Source: Clostridiales bacterium (GTDB lineage: Bacteria > Bacillota > Clostridia > Oscillospirales > CAG-382). Taken from it: a stretch of 56,289 bases of DNA. The position numbers were made by a program, and so were the translations under genes. A model generated the notes under the pieces. That model saw only the letters and a list, made by a program, of their open reading frames with translations, made no database searches and was not told the DNA's origin. Numbering within the stretch: the first letter of the stretch is position 1; each line of letters opens with the position of its first letter. The DNA lies in assembly GCA_003452915.1 (NCBI GenBank), contig DMMZ01000001.1, positions 11,432 to 67,720 of the forward strand, written 5' to 3'. Below, piece after piece: positions 33,758-42,825 of this stretch.

Positions 33758-34726
33758 TTAATTCGACTTAGCTAATATCTCACATATGTTTTTTTCTATA
33801 TTTTCTTTAAAAGCTATTTGTGATTTGTTATCAAGAAACCATTTATATGCGTTAGAAAGTCCTGTTTCAATCGGAGTCTCTTCATTAAAAATACTATTAA
33901 TTTTCCTTACATCAAGAACATTATCATAATCGAAAAAGGGAAAGAAATCACGCACATTCCTGTTTAACGATTTATAATCGCACTCTATAATTTTCACTTT
34001 TTTATCTACTACTTTTGCGCAAGCATTAACCCAGTCACGTGCAGTCATCGATTTTTTATTACCTACATTGAAAGTACCTGATGCGTTGTTTTTAAATAAA
34101 TGATTGATTATTTTTGCTAAATCATCGGTATAAATAAATTGCAATTTTGGGTTTGTTTTAGGTATTATGATAGGATTGCTTTCGCAGATATGCTTGAAAA
34201 TTAAGCTTTCTCGCTTTGCATAATTATTTTCACCATATATATATGGCGGTCTCAGAATAATTAAGCGGGTATTCATTGAAGCAAAATAGTCGGTATAATA
34301 TTTCTCAGCATTTATTTTTTCCAACCCATATGATGTCCAATATTTATTTTCAGCAAGTTTGTCGTTTTCTTTAAAAGGAATTTTAAGATTTTCAATATCA
34401 TAAACCGCACTAGTGCTGATAAAAACAAAAGATTTTACAGTTTCAAAATCCAGTGTATCGCATAAGTTCTCCACCCAGCTTGAATCTTTGAAGCTGACAT
34501 CAACAACACAATCGAAACGTCTGTCATTTAAAGCTTTTTTCATGCATTCTGTATCATTTCGATCGCAAGTAATCTGTTCGATATTTAATGAAGTTAACGG
34601 CTTTGTTCCGCGATTCAATATGCTGACACTATATCCATATTCTTCAAAAACTTCTGCAATTTTTCTGCCAATAAAATAACTCCCACCGAGTATAAGTATC
34701 GAAGATTTCGAAACAATATTACTCAT
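33758..34726 (-). CDS. NAD-dependent epimerase/dehydratase family protein
   Basis: 322 residues, extended SDR. N-terminal nucleotide-binding motif ILGGSYFIGRKIAEVF; active-site region with VFISTSAVYD and YGLEKINAEKY (YxxxK-like); RPPYIYGENNY downstream. These enzymes modify nucleotide sugars or other carbohydrates with bound NAD. It has a GAGGT site and possibly runs with the amidase gene downstream (22 bases apart). Substrate unknown. Confidence 0.85.
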   Translation of the reverse strand: MSNIVSKSSILILGGSYFIGRKIAEVFEEYGYSVSILNRGTKPLTSLNIEQITCDRNDTECMKKALNDRRFDCVVDVSFKDSSWVENLCDTLDFETVKSFVFISTSAVYDIENLKIPFKENDKLAENKYWTSYGLEKINAEKYYTDYFASMNTRLIILRPPYIYGENNYAKRESLIFKHICESNPIIIPKTNPKLQFIYTDDLAKIINHLFKNNASGTFNVGNKKSMTARDWVNACAKVVDKKVKIIECDYKSLNRNVRDFFPFFDYDNVLDVRKINSIFNEETPIETGLSNAYKWFLDNKSQIAFKENIEKNICEILAKSN

Positions 34727-34813
34727 GATCTACCTCAATATTTTTTAATTTCATCATAACATAAGGCAATAGTATTTACAATATTAATAAATGTCCATTT
34801 AATATAAATTTTC

Positions 34814-34842
34814 TTGACTTATATTTGTATATATGATAATAT
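34814..34842 (+). promoter_or_regulatory. promoter for the aspS leader
   Basis: TTGACT (34814-34819), 17-base spacer, TAATAT (34837-34842). Transcription would start about 300 bases before the aspS ATG, leaving a long leader. Confidence 0.6.
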
Positions 34843-34918
34843 AATTAAAACTAAAAACATTACAAGTAGGTTCTCTGCATGATAAAATTTATTTATCTCA
34901 ATATAGATGATGATATTT

Positions 34919-35060
34919 AGCACTTGACCCATGACTGACAGTCGTAGGTACAAGTGCTTAAAGTGCATGTATCTATGAGGTGAATAAAAATAGCAAATTA
35001 ATGTTATTTAACCGCATTGGTACAAAGAGTAATTCTTTTTACCGGTGCGGTTTTTATTTT
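34919..35060 (+). promoter_or_regulatory. attenuator-like leader RNA upstream of aspS
   Basis: The roughly 300-base leader holds a long hairpin (34919-34958; AGCACTTG/CAAGTGCT outer stem with ATGACT/AGTCGT inside). An AT-rich hairpin lies near 34988-35010. A terminator-like stem ACCGCATTGGTA/TACCGGTGCGGT (35011-35051) runs into TTTTTATTTT about 90 bases before the gene. A terminator inside a synthetase leader implies attenuation. GAGGTG ... AACCGC vaguely recalls a T-box antiterminator, but the conserved GGTGGNACCGCG is not there, so the class is left open. Confidence 0.55.
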
Positions 35061-35150
35061 ATATGAGAGGTTGTGGTAAAGTGAGACATACAGATTATGT
35101 CAGAATAGATGCTCTAATAAATTTATAAAAATAAATTTATGGAGGCTAAT

Positions 35151-36476
35151 ATGTTATATATAAACAGCGATATATCTTCACCTCATGTTGAGGTAGAAGA
35201 ATTAAAAAATCATATTGGTAATACAGTATTTATTCATGGTATGGTTTACAAAATCCGTGAAATGTCGGGCTTTGCTTTTGTAATTATAAGAACAAAAGGA
35301 AGGTTTCTTCAATGTATTTATTCGCATGAATACTCGTTATTTGAACTTAATGAAATTAAAGATAATATGTCTTTAATTATTAAGGGTGAAGTAATAAAAG
35401 AAGAACGTAGCCGAAATGGAATAGAAGTTAGAATTATAAGTTATGAAGCGCTGTCATTCCCAGCAGAAGAAACACCGATTGTAATTAACAATAAAGAAAT
35501 TGTAACTTCACTTGATACTTTGTTGGATAATCGTCCTATCACCTTACGAAACGCGAAAGAAAGTGCAATTTTTAAAATTCAAGCAGGAATTTGCACTGGA
35601 TTCAGAGATTTCTTTAACAGAAATAAGTTTACAGAAATTCACTCACCGAAGATAGTTTTCAGAGGTGCGGAAGGTGGAGCGAATATATTTAAACTTGACT
35701 ATTTCGGTAGAGAAGCCTTTTTGACCCAAAGTCCACAGTTTTATAAACAAATTATGGTTGGTGTATATGAAAGGGTTTATGAAATTGCACCTGTTTTCCG
35801 TGCAGAAAAGCATGACACATCAAGACATATCAATGAATATACAAGCGTTGACCTTGAAGTTGGATTCATCGAAAATTTTTATGAACTGATGCAGATTGAA
35901 ACATAGATGATTAAAGAAACTCTTGCTTTTCTGAAAGAAAACTATGCAGAAGATTTATCTGTACTTCATGTTGACATACCAATTATTACAGAAATACCAG
36001 CAATTAAGTTTATGGATGCCAAGGATTTATTTTTAAAAACGTATGGTCGCGAATCAACAGACTTTGAGGACTTTGATCCCGAGGAGGAGAAGCTGTTATG
36101 TGAGATAATCAAAAAGCAAACGGGCAATGACTTTGTTTTTGTAACTCATTACAAATCGTCAAAACGTCCTTTTTATGCGAAAGAATGTATGGATAATCCT
36201 GAATATACCGAAAGTTTCAACCTTTTGTTCAGAGGAATGGAAATTACAACAGGCGGACAGAGAATTCATGATTATAACGAACAGGTTACAAAAATGCTCT
36301 CGAGAGGAATGAATATTGAGCAGTTTTCCAGCTATCTTATGGCTCATAAATATGGACTACCTCCTCATGGAGGGCTGGGAATCGGTCTTGAACGCTTCAC
36401 AGCAAAGCTTCTTGGCTTTCAGAATGTACGGAATGCAACACTGTTTCCGAGAGACATCAACCGTTTAGAGCCGTAA
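35151..36476 (+). pseudogene. aspS: archaeal-type aspartyl-tRNA synthetase interrupted by an in-frame TAG
   Basis: Read through, the product is 441 residues, the normal size for archaeal-type AspRS (likely non-discriminating, charging tRNA-Asp and tRNA-Asn). The OB-fold domain is at about 10-100, motif 2 is FRAEKHDTSRHINEY, and motif 3 is GLGIGLERFTAKLLG. Codon 252 is TAG (35904-35906), in the same frame, between QIET and MIKETL, where homologues continue without a break. A GAG-to-TAG or CAG-to-TAG change would explain it. TAG ends other genes here, so it is not reassigned in general. I start at ATG 35151, five bases after GGAGG. Function depends on suppression, error or a second synthetase elsewhere. 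Confidence 0.85.
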
Positions 36477-36512
36477 TAATTTGTCTCACTGTTTCTTAAA
36501 AGAAGTAGTATA

Positions 36513-36541
36513 AACGACCGTTTTAATATTTAACGGTCGTT
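36513..36541 (+). terminator. terminator after aspS
   Basis: A perfect 10-bp stem AACGACCGTT/AACGGTCGTT, loop of about 9 bases, followed by TTTTTC. Confidence 0.85.
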
Positions 36542-36649
36542 TTTCTTTACAAATGATGTGTATTAAGATATAATTATATTAAATATTAGTTTTAAGTACT
36601 TAGAATACATTTTGTTATTAAAAAGCAGTAATGAATAAGGAAAGCCAAA

Positions 36650-37522
36650 ATGAACATTAGTTATGATTGGTATAGGATATTTTATTATGTTGCCTTAAAT
36701 GGTAACCTAACTGCAGCAGCGGAAAAGCTGTACGTTTCGCAGTCTGCTGTAAGCCAGAGTATAAAGCAACTCGAAAACAGCCTTGGTTGCAATTTGTTTA
36801 TACGCACTACAAAAGGTGTTAGATTAACAACAGAAGGTGAAATTCTTTACGAGTATATTTCCAAAGGTATAGAACATATAAAGTTGGGGGAAAAACAACT
36901 TGCATTACAGCTAAACATGGAAAGTGGTGAGATTCATATCGGAGCAAGCGATATGACTTTGGAATATTACCTTTTACCGTATTTAGAGGAATTTCACAAA
37001 TTGTTTCCGAAAATTAAAATCAATATAACAAATGGTTCAACACCCGAAACTATTAAACTGTTAGAAAAAGATATAATCGACTTTGCTGTTATAAGCGAGC
37101 CTGTGCCCGAGCTTAAAAATTGCTCCGTAATACCCGTAAGCGAAATTGAAGATGTTTTCATTTGCGGAACAGATTATAATAATCAAACTATCACTTTAAA
37201 TAATCTGAATACATTTCCTTTAATAATGCTTGAAAAAAACACAAGTACACGCAAATATATAGACACATTTTTTGCAGATAATAGTATTTCGCTATCACCC
37301 GAATTCGAACTGGCTACAAGCAGTCTTATTGTCCAATTCGTAAAGCGTAATTTGGGAATCGGTTGTGTGGTAAGAAATTTTGCTGAAGAAGCTCTAAGAT
37401 CAGGTAAAATTAATGAAATAATTCTTGAGAAACAAATTCCAAAACGACATTTATGTATTGTCAAAAAGTTAACATCTATCTCAAGAGCATCCGAAAAATT
37501 ACTAGATTTGCTACTGAAATAA
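36650..37522 (+). CDS. LysR-family transcriptional regulator
   Basis: 290 residues. An N-terminal winged HTH (WYRIFYYVALNGNLTAAAEKLYVSQSAVSQSIKQLE) is followed by a periplasmic-binding-protein-like effector domain from about residue 90 (GEIHIGASDMTLEYYLLPYL). It has an AAGGAAAG site. It precedes purA in the same direction, about 100 bases away, and could regulate it, but no binding site was identified. Confidence 0.93.
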   Translation: MNISYDWYRIFYYVALNGNLTAAAEKLYVSQSAVSQSIKQLENSLGCNLFIRTTKGVRLTTEGEILYEYISKGIEHIKLGEKQLALQLNMESGEIHIGASDMTLEYYLLPYLEEFHKLFPKIKINITNGSTPETIKLLEKDIIDFAVISEPVPELKNCSVIPVSEIEDVFICGTDYNNQTITLNNLNTFPLIMLEKNTSTRKYIDTFFADNSISLSPEFELATSSLIVQFVKRNLGIGCVVRNFAEEALRSGKINEIILEKQIPKRHLCIVKKLTSISRASEKLLDLLLK

Positions 37523-37620
37523 GCATAGCTTATTAAACATATAATTAATATGTATTTTACTTATGTCTTTTGCTGCTTTATACTATATTTGTAAATAAAA
37601 TATTGTATGGAGGTATTTCT

Positions 37621-38895
37621 ATGGTAACAGCTATTGTCGGAGGAAACTGGGGAGACGAAGGCAAAGGTAAAATGACGGATTTGTTGGTAGGGGAGTCGGA
37701 TATTGTTATCCGTTTTCAAGGCGGTGCTAATGCAGGGCATACAATTATAAATGAGTATGGTAAATTTGTACTACACATTTTACCTTCAGGTGTTTTTAGA
37801 AAAAATGTTGTCAATATTATTGCATCTGGCGTTGCTTTAAACCTTGACAGCTTATTTAATGAGCTTGACATTCTTGAAAACAGTGATGTACCGATACCAA
37901 ACTTGATAATTTCGGATCGTGCTCAAATAGTCATGCCGTATCATATTCTGTTTGATAAGCTTGAAGAAGAACGGCTTGGAGCAAACAGCTTTGGCTCAAC
38001 AAAATCGGGTATTGCACCGTTTTATTCAGATAAGTTTTTAAAAATTGGTTTTCAAGTATCGGACATTTATGACGATAATCTAAAAAGCAAATTAGAAAAA
38101 GTTATCGAGGTAAAAAATATACAAATTAAATCCTTATACAAAAAAGCCAACTTAATAGATACTGAAAAAATTTATGAATATCTGTTAAGCTTTAAAGATA
38201 GGCTTGCACCTTATATTAAGGAAATAACCTATTACCTTCACTCGGCTGTAAAGGACAATAAGAAGATACTTTTGGAAGGGCAATTAGGTGCTTTACGTGA
38301 TCCCGACAACGGTATTTATCCCTTTGTAACCTCATCTTCACCACTTGCTGGTTTTGGAGCAGTAGGAGCAGGTTTGCCTTCACATTCTATAAAAGAAATC
38401 ATAACGGTAGTCAAGGCATATTCGTCCTGTGTCGGAGCAGGTACTTTTGTCAGTGAAATATTTGGTGAAGAGGCTGATGAACTTAGGAGCAGGGGTGGTG
38501 ATAACGGCGAATACGGTGCAACCACAGGCAGACCACGCAGAATGGGTTGGTTTGATGTTGTTGCGAGCAGATATGGCTGTATTCTACAAGGCACGACACA
38601 GGTAGCACTTTCTTTACTTGATGTATTGGGTTATTTAAAGAAAATTCCAGTTTGTATAGGCTATGAAATAGATGGTATTATTACTGATAAATTTCCTATT
38701 ACATCTCAATTAAATAAAGCAAAGCCTGTTTACACCAATCTTGACGGTTGGGAATGTAATATCAGTGGAATAAGAAAATATAATAAGCTTCCGAATAATA
38801 CGAAAAAATACATTAAGTTTATAGAAGAAAAACTTGGTTTCCCTATAACGATGATTTCCAATGGTCCTAAAAGGGAAGATATAATTTATAGATAA
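37621..38895 (+). CDS. purA: adenylosuccinate synthetase
   Basis: 424 residues. Catalytic P-loop GGNWGDEGKGK near the N-terminus with the general base Asp, and the acid His in ANAGHTI; LLEGQLGALRDPDNGIYPFVTSS and the ATTGRPRRMGWFD segment follow. PurA joins IMP and aspartate with GTP to give adenylosuccinate, the first step to AMP. The segment after TSS is PLAGFGAVGAGLP rather than the common NP-x-AGG form, so this may be a divergent paralogue. The start is ATG 37621, seven bases after GGAGG; the longer ORF start at 37570 has no such site. A transposase remnant abuts its 3' end. Confidence 0.92.
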   Translation: MVTAIVGGNWGDEGKGKMTDLLVGESDIVIRFQGGANAGHTIINEYGKFVLHILPSGVFRKNVVNIIASGVALNLDSLFNELDILENSDVPIPNLIISDRAQIVMPYHILFDKLEEERLGANSFGSTKSGIAPFYSDKFLKIGFQVSDIYDDNLKSKLEKVIEVKNIQIKSLYKKANLIDTEKIYEYLLSFKDRLAPYIKEITYYLHSAVKDNKKILLEGQLGALRDPDNGIYPFVTSSSPLAGFGAVGAGLPSHSIKEIITVVKAYSSCVGAGTFVSEIFGEEADELRSRGGDNGEYGATTGRPRRMGWFDVVASRYGCILQGTTQVALSLLDVLGYLKKIPVCIGYEIDGIITDKFPITSQLNKAKPVYTNLDGWECNISGIRKYNKLPNNTKKYIKFIEEKLGFPITMISNGPKREDIIYR

Positions 38896-39125
38896 CTACC
38901 GAAAACCCGCTGTAAAACAAGTGCAGCGATAAAACTTTCGAGCGTGTATACTCGCCTTCTACCCGTGTCCTTGTAGAATGTGTGATAGAAAGAATCGGGT
39001 ATGAGCTCGTCCCAGCAGATGTACTTTTCCATTAGAGCAAAGAACTTAGGTTTATTGTTTTCGAGTGAAGAAGATACATCGTTGTAAGTGTCGAACATCG
39101 ACATTTGCATATTTCTAATTTGCAT
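38886..39125 (-). pseudogene. transposase N-terminal fragment (IS remnant)
   Basis: 79 residues resembling the start of DUF772-type (IS5/IS1182-like) transposases: MFDTYNDVSSSLENNKPKFF, then DELIPDSFYHTFYKDTGRRRVYTLESFIAALVLQRVFG. The frame breaks off there and runs into the 3' end of purA, so all catalytic residues are missing. A GAGGAGAAA ribosome-binding site and TATAAT-like sequence upstream are kept. Most likely the left end of an old insertion sequence whose remainder was deleted. Terminal repeats could not be defined. Confidence 0.75.
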
Positions 39126-39291
39126 GATTTTTTCTCCTCTTTTTGCTGTTTTATTTGGTTTTGTCGCTAAAATATTATACCATTAGGTGGAGAAAAATCA
39201 TATATATTTTACTCAATAAAGTATTGATTTATCAAGATTTTTTGAGTTTCACAATCGACTAATTATTAACTCTGGAAGGAGGAGATACGAT

Positions 39292-39774
39292 TTGTGTGAA
39301 TGGATTTATGCTATACAGAAGATGATTGATTGGATTGATGATAATGCGATTAATAATCCTTCACTTGAGAAAATTTCTAAACACTTGGGATATTCACCGT
39401 ATTATTGTTCAGCACAATTTCATCGTATTGCGGGAATGACTTTAAAAAGTTATATGGCAGGACGGCGTTTGTGTTTGGCAACACTTGCTGTTAGAGATAC
39501 CAGCGACCGAATCGTCGATATAGCTTTAGAATACGGATTTTCATCTCAGACCGCTCTGACGAGGGCGTTCAAGGATACTTACGGATGTACACCGGCAGCA
39601 TACAGGAAAAATCCTGTTCCTATTCCATTATCAATGAGAAAAATCGTGGTTGACCCTTCATATTATATTGAAGAAGGAGATTTTACAATGGGCAATCTGG
39701 TTTTGCCTTCCTACCATTTTGAATATATTCCAGATCACAAATGTCTCGCTGTCTATCACAGACTACCTCAATAG
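39292..39774 (+). pseudogene. AraC-family regulator truncated in its ligand domain
   Basis: 160 residues with a TTG start behind GGAAGGAGGAG. The two HTH units are complete (PSLEKISKHLGYSPYYCSAQFHRIAG and IVDIALEYGFSSQTALTRAFKDTYG). The linker and only the first strands of the GyrI-like domain remain (GNLVLPSYHFEYIPDHKCLAVYHRLP) before a TAG stop. Full-length relatives are about 290 residues. It lies next to an IS remnant, which suggests that the region was rearranged. It could still bind DNA. Confidence 0.75.
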
Positions 39775-39882
39775 TATATGTTTGTCAATACTAATATAAT
39801 TATTTATTAAATTGCTATTGACAAAGTTATTTTCCCATGATATTATCGTGAATATAAATTCAATGAATGGAAGTTCAATATT

Positions 39883-40455
39883 ATGGCAACCAGATCAGAA
39901 CAAAAAGAAAAAAGGCGGCAGGATATATTAGCCGTTGGTCTTGATTTATTTATACGCAAAGGGTATGCCGCTACAAAAATAAGTGATATTGCAAAGGCGG
40001 CAAATATGAGTGTAGGATTATTATTCCACTATTTTGAGTCAAAAGAAAAACTGTATGAAGAATTGATTAAAATCGGAATATCAGGTCCTGAAATGATAAT
40101 GTCTGGTGATAAAAGCGATCCGTTAAAATTTTTTGAAGCTACAACGATGAATATACTGGAATATGTTAAAGACCCTTTTACAGCTAAAATGTTTGTTCTC
40201 ATGAGTCAGGCAATGTATACGGATTCAGATTCTGAAAATGTCCGCGAAATGCTAAAACAAAACAACACTTATTTACAATCAACTGCATTGATTGAAAAAG
40301 GACAACAAAACGGAACGATAAGAGAAGGAAACCCGATAGCTTTATCAATCGCTTTTTGGGCGGCAATACAAGGAATATGCCAAGCTGTTGCAGTTGATTC
40401 CAACACGCCCTGTCCTCTTAGTGAATGGATTGTTGATATTATTAAGAAAAAATAA
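39883..40455 (+). CDS. TetR-family transcriptional regulator
   Basis: 190 residues. The N-terminal HTH is typical (RRQDILAVGLDLFIRKGYAATKISDIAKAANMSVGLLFHYFESKEKLYEEL); the rest is the helical ligand domain. It lies 76 bases upstream of a CrtI-like oxidoreductase in the same direction and probably controls it, as in many TetR-target pairs. Inducer unknown. Confidence 0.93.
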   Translation: MATRSEQKEKRRQDILAVGLDLFIRKGYAATKISDIAKAANMSVGLLFHYFESKEKLYEELIKIGISGPEMIMSGDKSDPLKFFEATTMNILEYVKDPFTAKMFVLMSQAMYTDSDSENVREMLKQNNTYLQSTALIEKGQQNGTIREGNPIALSIAFWAAIQGICQAVAVDSNTPCPLSEWIVDIIKKK

Positions 40456-40531
40456 TATTAAAGATTCGAACCATTGTTTCAACGATAAATGGTTCCTCAA
40501 AAAATTATCGTTGGAGAAATGGATTGAATAT

Positions 40532-42016
40532 ATGAAAAAAATCATTATTGTCGGTGCCGGAGTTGCAGGACTTTCTGCGGGAATTTATGCTTTTCAGAGT
40601 GGTTTTGATGTTACTATTTTCGAGCAGCATACTATCCCAGGGGGGAATTGCACAAGCTGGAAAAGAAAAGGTTACTTTTTTGAAGGTGGTTTACACTGGC
40701 TGACAGGTTCATCCAAAAAAACACCTCTTTATAACGCATGGAAAAATGTCGGTGCATTGGATGATAATACGAAGGTATTTTTGAAAGATCCCTTTTTTAC
40801 GTATTATTATTGTGACAAAAAGATTTGTTTATATCGTGACCCGGATAAATTAAATAAGCACCTTCTCGAAGTATCACCTGAAGACGAAAAGGCAATTAAC
40901 TCATTATGTAAGGATATTAAAAGATTTGCTAAAGTAAATATGCCTGTTCAGGATATAAAAGGTATAAAAACAGTTAATAAGAATAAAATGCCTTTTTCCG
41001 ATTTGTTATCATTCCTTAAAATTATTCCAAAAATGAGTTCATATAATAAAATATCGTGTTTCGAGTATAGTCAAAGGTTTAAGCATCCTGCAATACGTGG
41101 GCTTGTAAATTCTGTTGTCGGCGAAAATCTTTCAGCCTTGGCAATTTTCTTTACTCTTGGATGTTTAGCTTCCGGTGATGGTGGGTATTTAGAGGGTGGT
41201 TCTCTTAAAATGGCACACAACATGGCAAAGCGTTTTACCGACTTGGGCGGAGAAATTAAATATTCCAGTAAAGTAGATAAGGTGCTTGTAGAAAACGGTA
41301 AAGCAACGGGAGTTGTGGCTAACGGACAGGTAACTATAGCCGACGCTGTGATTGTTACTGCTGATACGGTTAATGCAACAATAAAACTTTTTGATAAACC
41401 GCTGCATGAACCTTGGATGGAAAAAATGCGAAAAAACGTTAAATATTTTGCAAATACTTTCGTTTGTATAGGCGTAGAAACAGATTTATCCGATTTACCG
41501 CAGAATATGGCATTCCCTCTAGAAAAGTCTGTATCAGTTGGTGGTGAGAATTCTTATACTTTTGAAGTAAATAATTATGCTACTTTCAAAGGGTATGCAC
41601 CAGACGGCTGCACTGCTCTTACAGTAATCTTCATGGGTGATACCTATGAATACTGGCATAAAAAAAAGCAAAGCGGTGAATATGAAGCTGAAAAAGAAAA
41701 GATTGTAAACATGGTCATTAAGCTGCTTGAACAAAAAATACCTAAAACAGCTGGAAAGATAGCCGTTACTAATGTAGCTACGCCCTTAACTTATGAGCGT
41801 TATTGCGGAACAAGCCATGGTTCATGGATGACACTCGTGGAAAAAGGTCAAAAAATGATCACTTACCCTTCCAAGTCTGAGAATATTAAAAATCTATATT
41901 TTGCAGGACAACGTATACAACCTCCTGGTGGATTACCTGTTGCTTTAGATACAGGTAGAAAAGCAGTGCAATATCTTTGCAAAGATACAGACACCATATT
42001 CCAAGGTAAAATGTAG
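40532..42016 (+). CDS. phytoene desaturase-like FAD/NAD(P) oxidoreductase
   Basis: 494 residues. FAD-binding dinucleotide motif IIVGAGVAGLSAGIYAFQSG with acidic end FEQHT, a GG-doublet region PGGNCTSWKRKG, and the C-terminal CrtI/CrtN-type FAD motif FAGQRIQPPGGLPVALDTGRKA. These enzymes reduce, isomerise or desaturate carotenoid or retinoid-like lipids. No other carotenoid gene is nearby, so the substrate is open. The start is ATG 40532; the longer ORF overlaps the TetR gene in another frame. It ends at a strong terminator. Confidence 0.87.
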   Translation: MKKIIIVGAGVAGLSAGIYAFQSGFDVTIFEQHTIPGGNCTSWKRKGYFFEGGLHWLTGSSKKTPLYNAWKNVGALDDNTKVFLKDPFFTYYYCDKKICLYRDPDKLNKHLLEVSPEDEKAINSLCKDIKRFAKVNMPVQDIKGIKTVNKNKMPFSDLLSFLKIIPKMSSYNKISCFEYSQRFKHPAIRGLVNSVVGENLSALAIFFTLGCLASGDGGYLEGGSLKMAHNMAKRFTDLGGEIKYSSKVDKVLVENGKATGVVANGQVTIADAVIVTADTVNATIKLFDKPLHEPWMEKMRKNVKYFANTFVCIGVETDLSDLPQNMAFPLEKSVSVGGENSYTFEVNNYATFKGYAPDGCTALTVIFMGDTYEYWHKKKQSGEYEAEKEKIVNMVIKLLEQKIPKTAGKIAVTNVATPLTYERYCGTSHGSWMTLVEKGQKMITYPSKSENIKNLYFAGQRIQPPGGLPVALDTGRKAVQYLCKDTDTIFQGKM

Positions 42017-42032
42017 ATTATAAGTAAAAAAT

Positions 42033-42064
42033 AAGCCCTTAACTTTTCTATCAGTTAAGGGCTT
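42033..42064. terminator. bidirectional terminator
   Basis: A perfect 12-bp stem AAGCCCTTAACT/AGTTAAGGGCTT with an 8-base loop, T-run on the plus side and T-rich complement on the minus side, between convergent genes. Confidence 0.88.
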
Positions 42065-42090
42065 TTACGTTGTTATAGGCATATAATTTA

Positions 42091-42768
42091 TTATTTAATT
42101 ATAAAGCATGTTTTTTGAGGATCAAGTACGCAATCGGAATAATATATCAAAAATTCTCTGATACCGCTGGAATATGGAGCAATATCATAATGTTGATAAT
42201 AAAATATAATTCCCTGTGGTGTACAATAAAAGTTATTTTTATTAAATGTATCTACTATTAGTTTATCGTAATCATCAAAATAAATGGAAGTATCCTGTTC
42301 GATTTGCTTCTTTACCTCTTCTAGGATAAAAGTCTTGTAATTTGGTGAACAATTTATTAATTGGCTAAGACTTAGCATATAACCTTTTTGCAGGTTGAAA
42401 GTCTGGGAATCTCTTGCAGTCGTTCCGTGTGCACCGCCTGTATATTCATATTTATCAAAATACAAACTAATAATACAGGAGATAGAATAAGTCAATTCGT
42501 ATGTGAGAACAGCTTCATAAGTGCGTATCGGAAAATTATTCTCTATATCGGATTTATATTGTTCCTGTGCTGCAGACAGGAGCTTTGTCTCACAATATTT
42601 TTTATATTCCATTGCTTTTGTTTTGTAAAACATATTAATTCTTGCTAACGACTGTTTATAAACAGTGGAAACGAATTCAGGATATTCGATTTTATAGGAT
42701 AAAAGAATATCTCCGTTATAAGAAAAATTACTTTTTATCGAAATTGTATTTACAGACACTCTCTCCAT
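42091..42768 (-). CDS. DUF4163/DUF3298-type protein (RsiV/PdaC C-domain-like)
   Basis: 225 residues, no signal peptide or helix in the chosen frame. Residues about 10-90 form a DUF4163-like segment (SYKIEYPEF...) and 100-220 a DUF3298-like one (YEYTGGAHGTTARDSQTFNLQKGYMLSLSQLI, PQGIIFYYQHYDIAPYSSGIREFLI). In RsiV the same domains bind lysozyme; in PdaC they flank a deacetylase. Here they stand alone, and no sigma factor is next to them. The start is ATG 42768 after GAGGTG; a GTG nine bases earlier lies in that site. Confidence 0.8.
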   Translation of the reverse strand: MERVSVNTISIKSNFSYNGDILLSYKIEYPEFVSTVYKQSLARINMFYKTKAMEYKKYCETKLLSAAQEQYKSDIENNFPIRTYEAVLTYELTYSISCIISLYFDKYEYTGGAHGTTARDSQTFNLQKGYMLSLSQLINCSPNYKTFILEEVKKQIEQDTSIYFDDYDKLIVDTFNKNNFYCTPQGIIFYYQHYDIAPYSSGIREFLIYYSDCVLDPQKTCFIIK

Positions 42769-42825
42769 TACAATCACCTCATTTAAGCCTATGTGTATGC
42801 TTAAAAAAACGTGATTATGATTAAA

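Noticed and set aside
34980..35060. Canonical T-box upstream of aspS
   Set aside because: GAGGTG and AACCGC are there but separated by an AT hairpin, and the GGTGGNACCGCG core seen before tyrS is missing.
35904..35906. Amber codon as pyrrolysine
   Set aside because: Corrinoid methyltransferase genes made this tempting, but AspRS is not a pyrrolysine protein, no pyl gene is visible, and other genes here end normally with TAG (for example 7035-7037 and 39772-39774).
40388..40531. N-terminal extension of the CrtI-like oxidoreductase
   Set aside because: It overlaps the TetR gene in another frame and precedes the FAD motif with non-conserved sequence.
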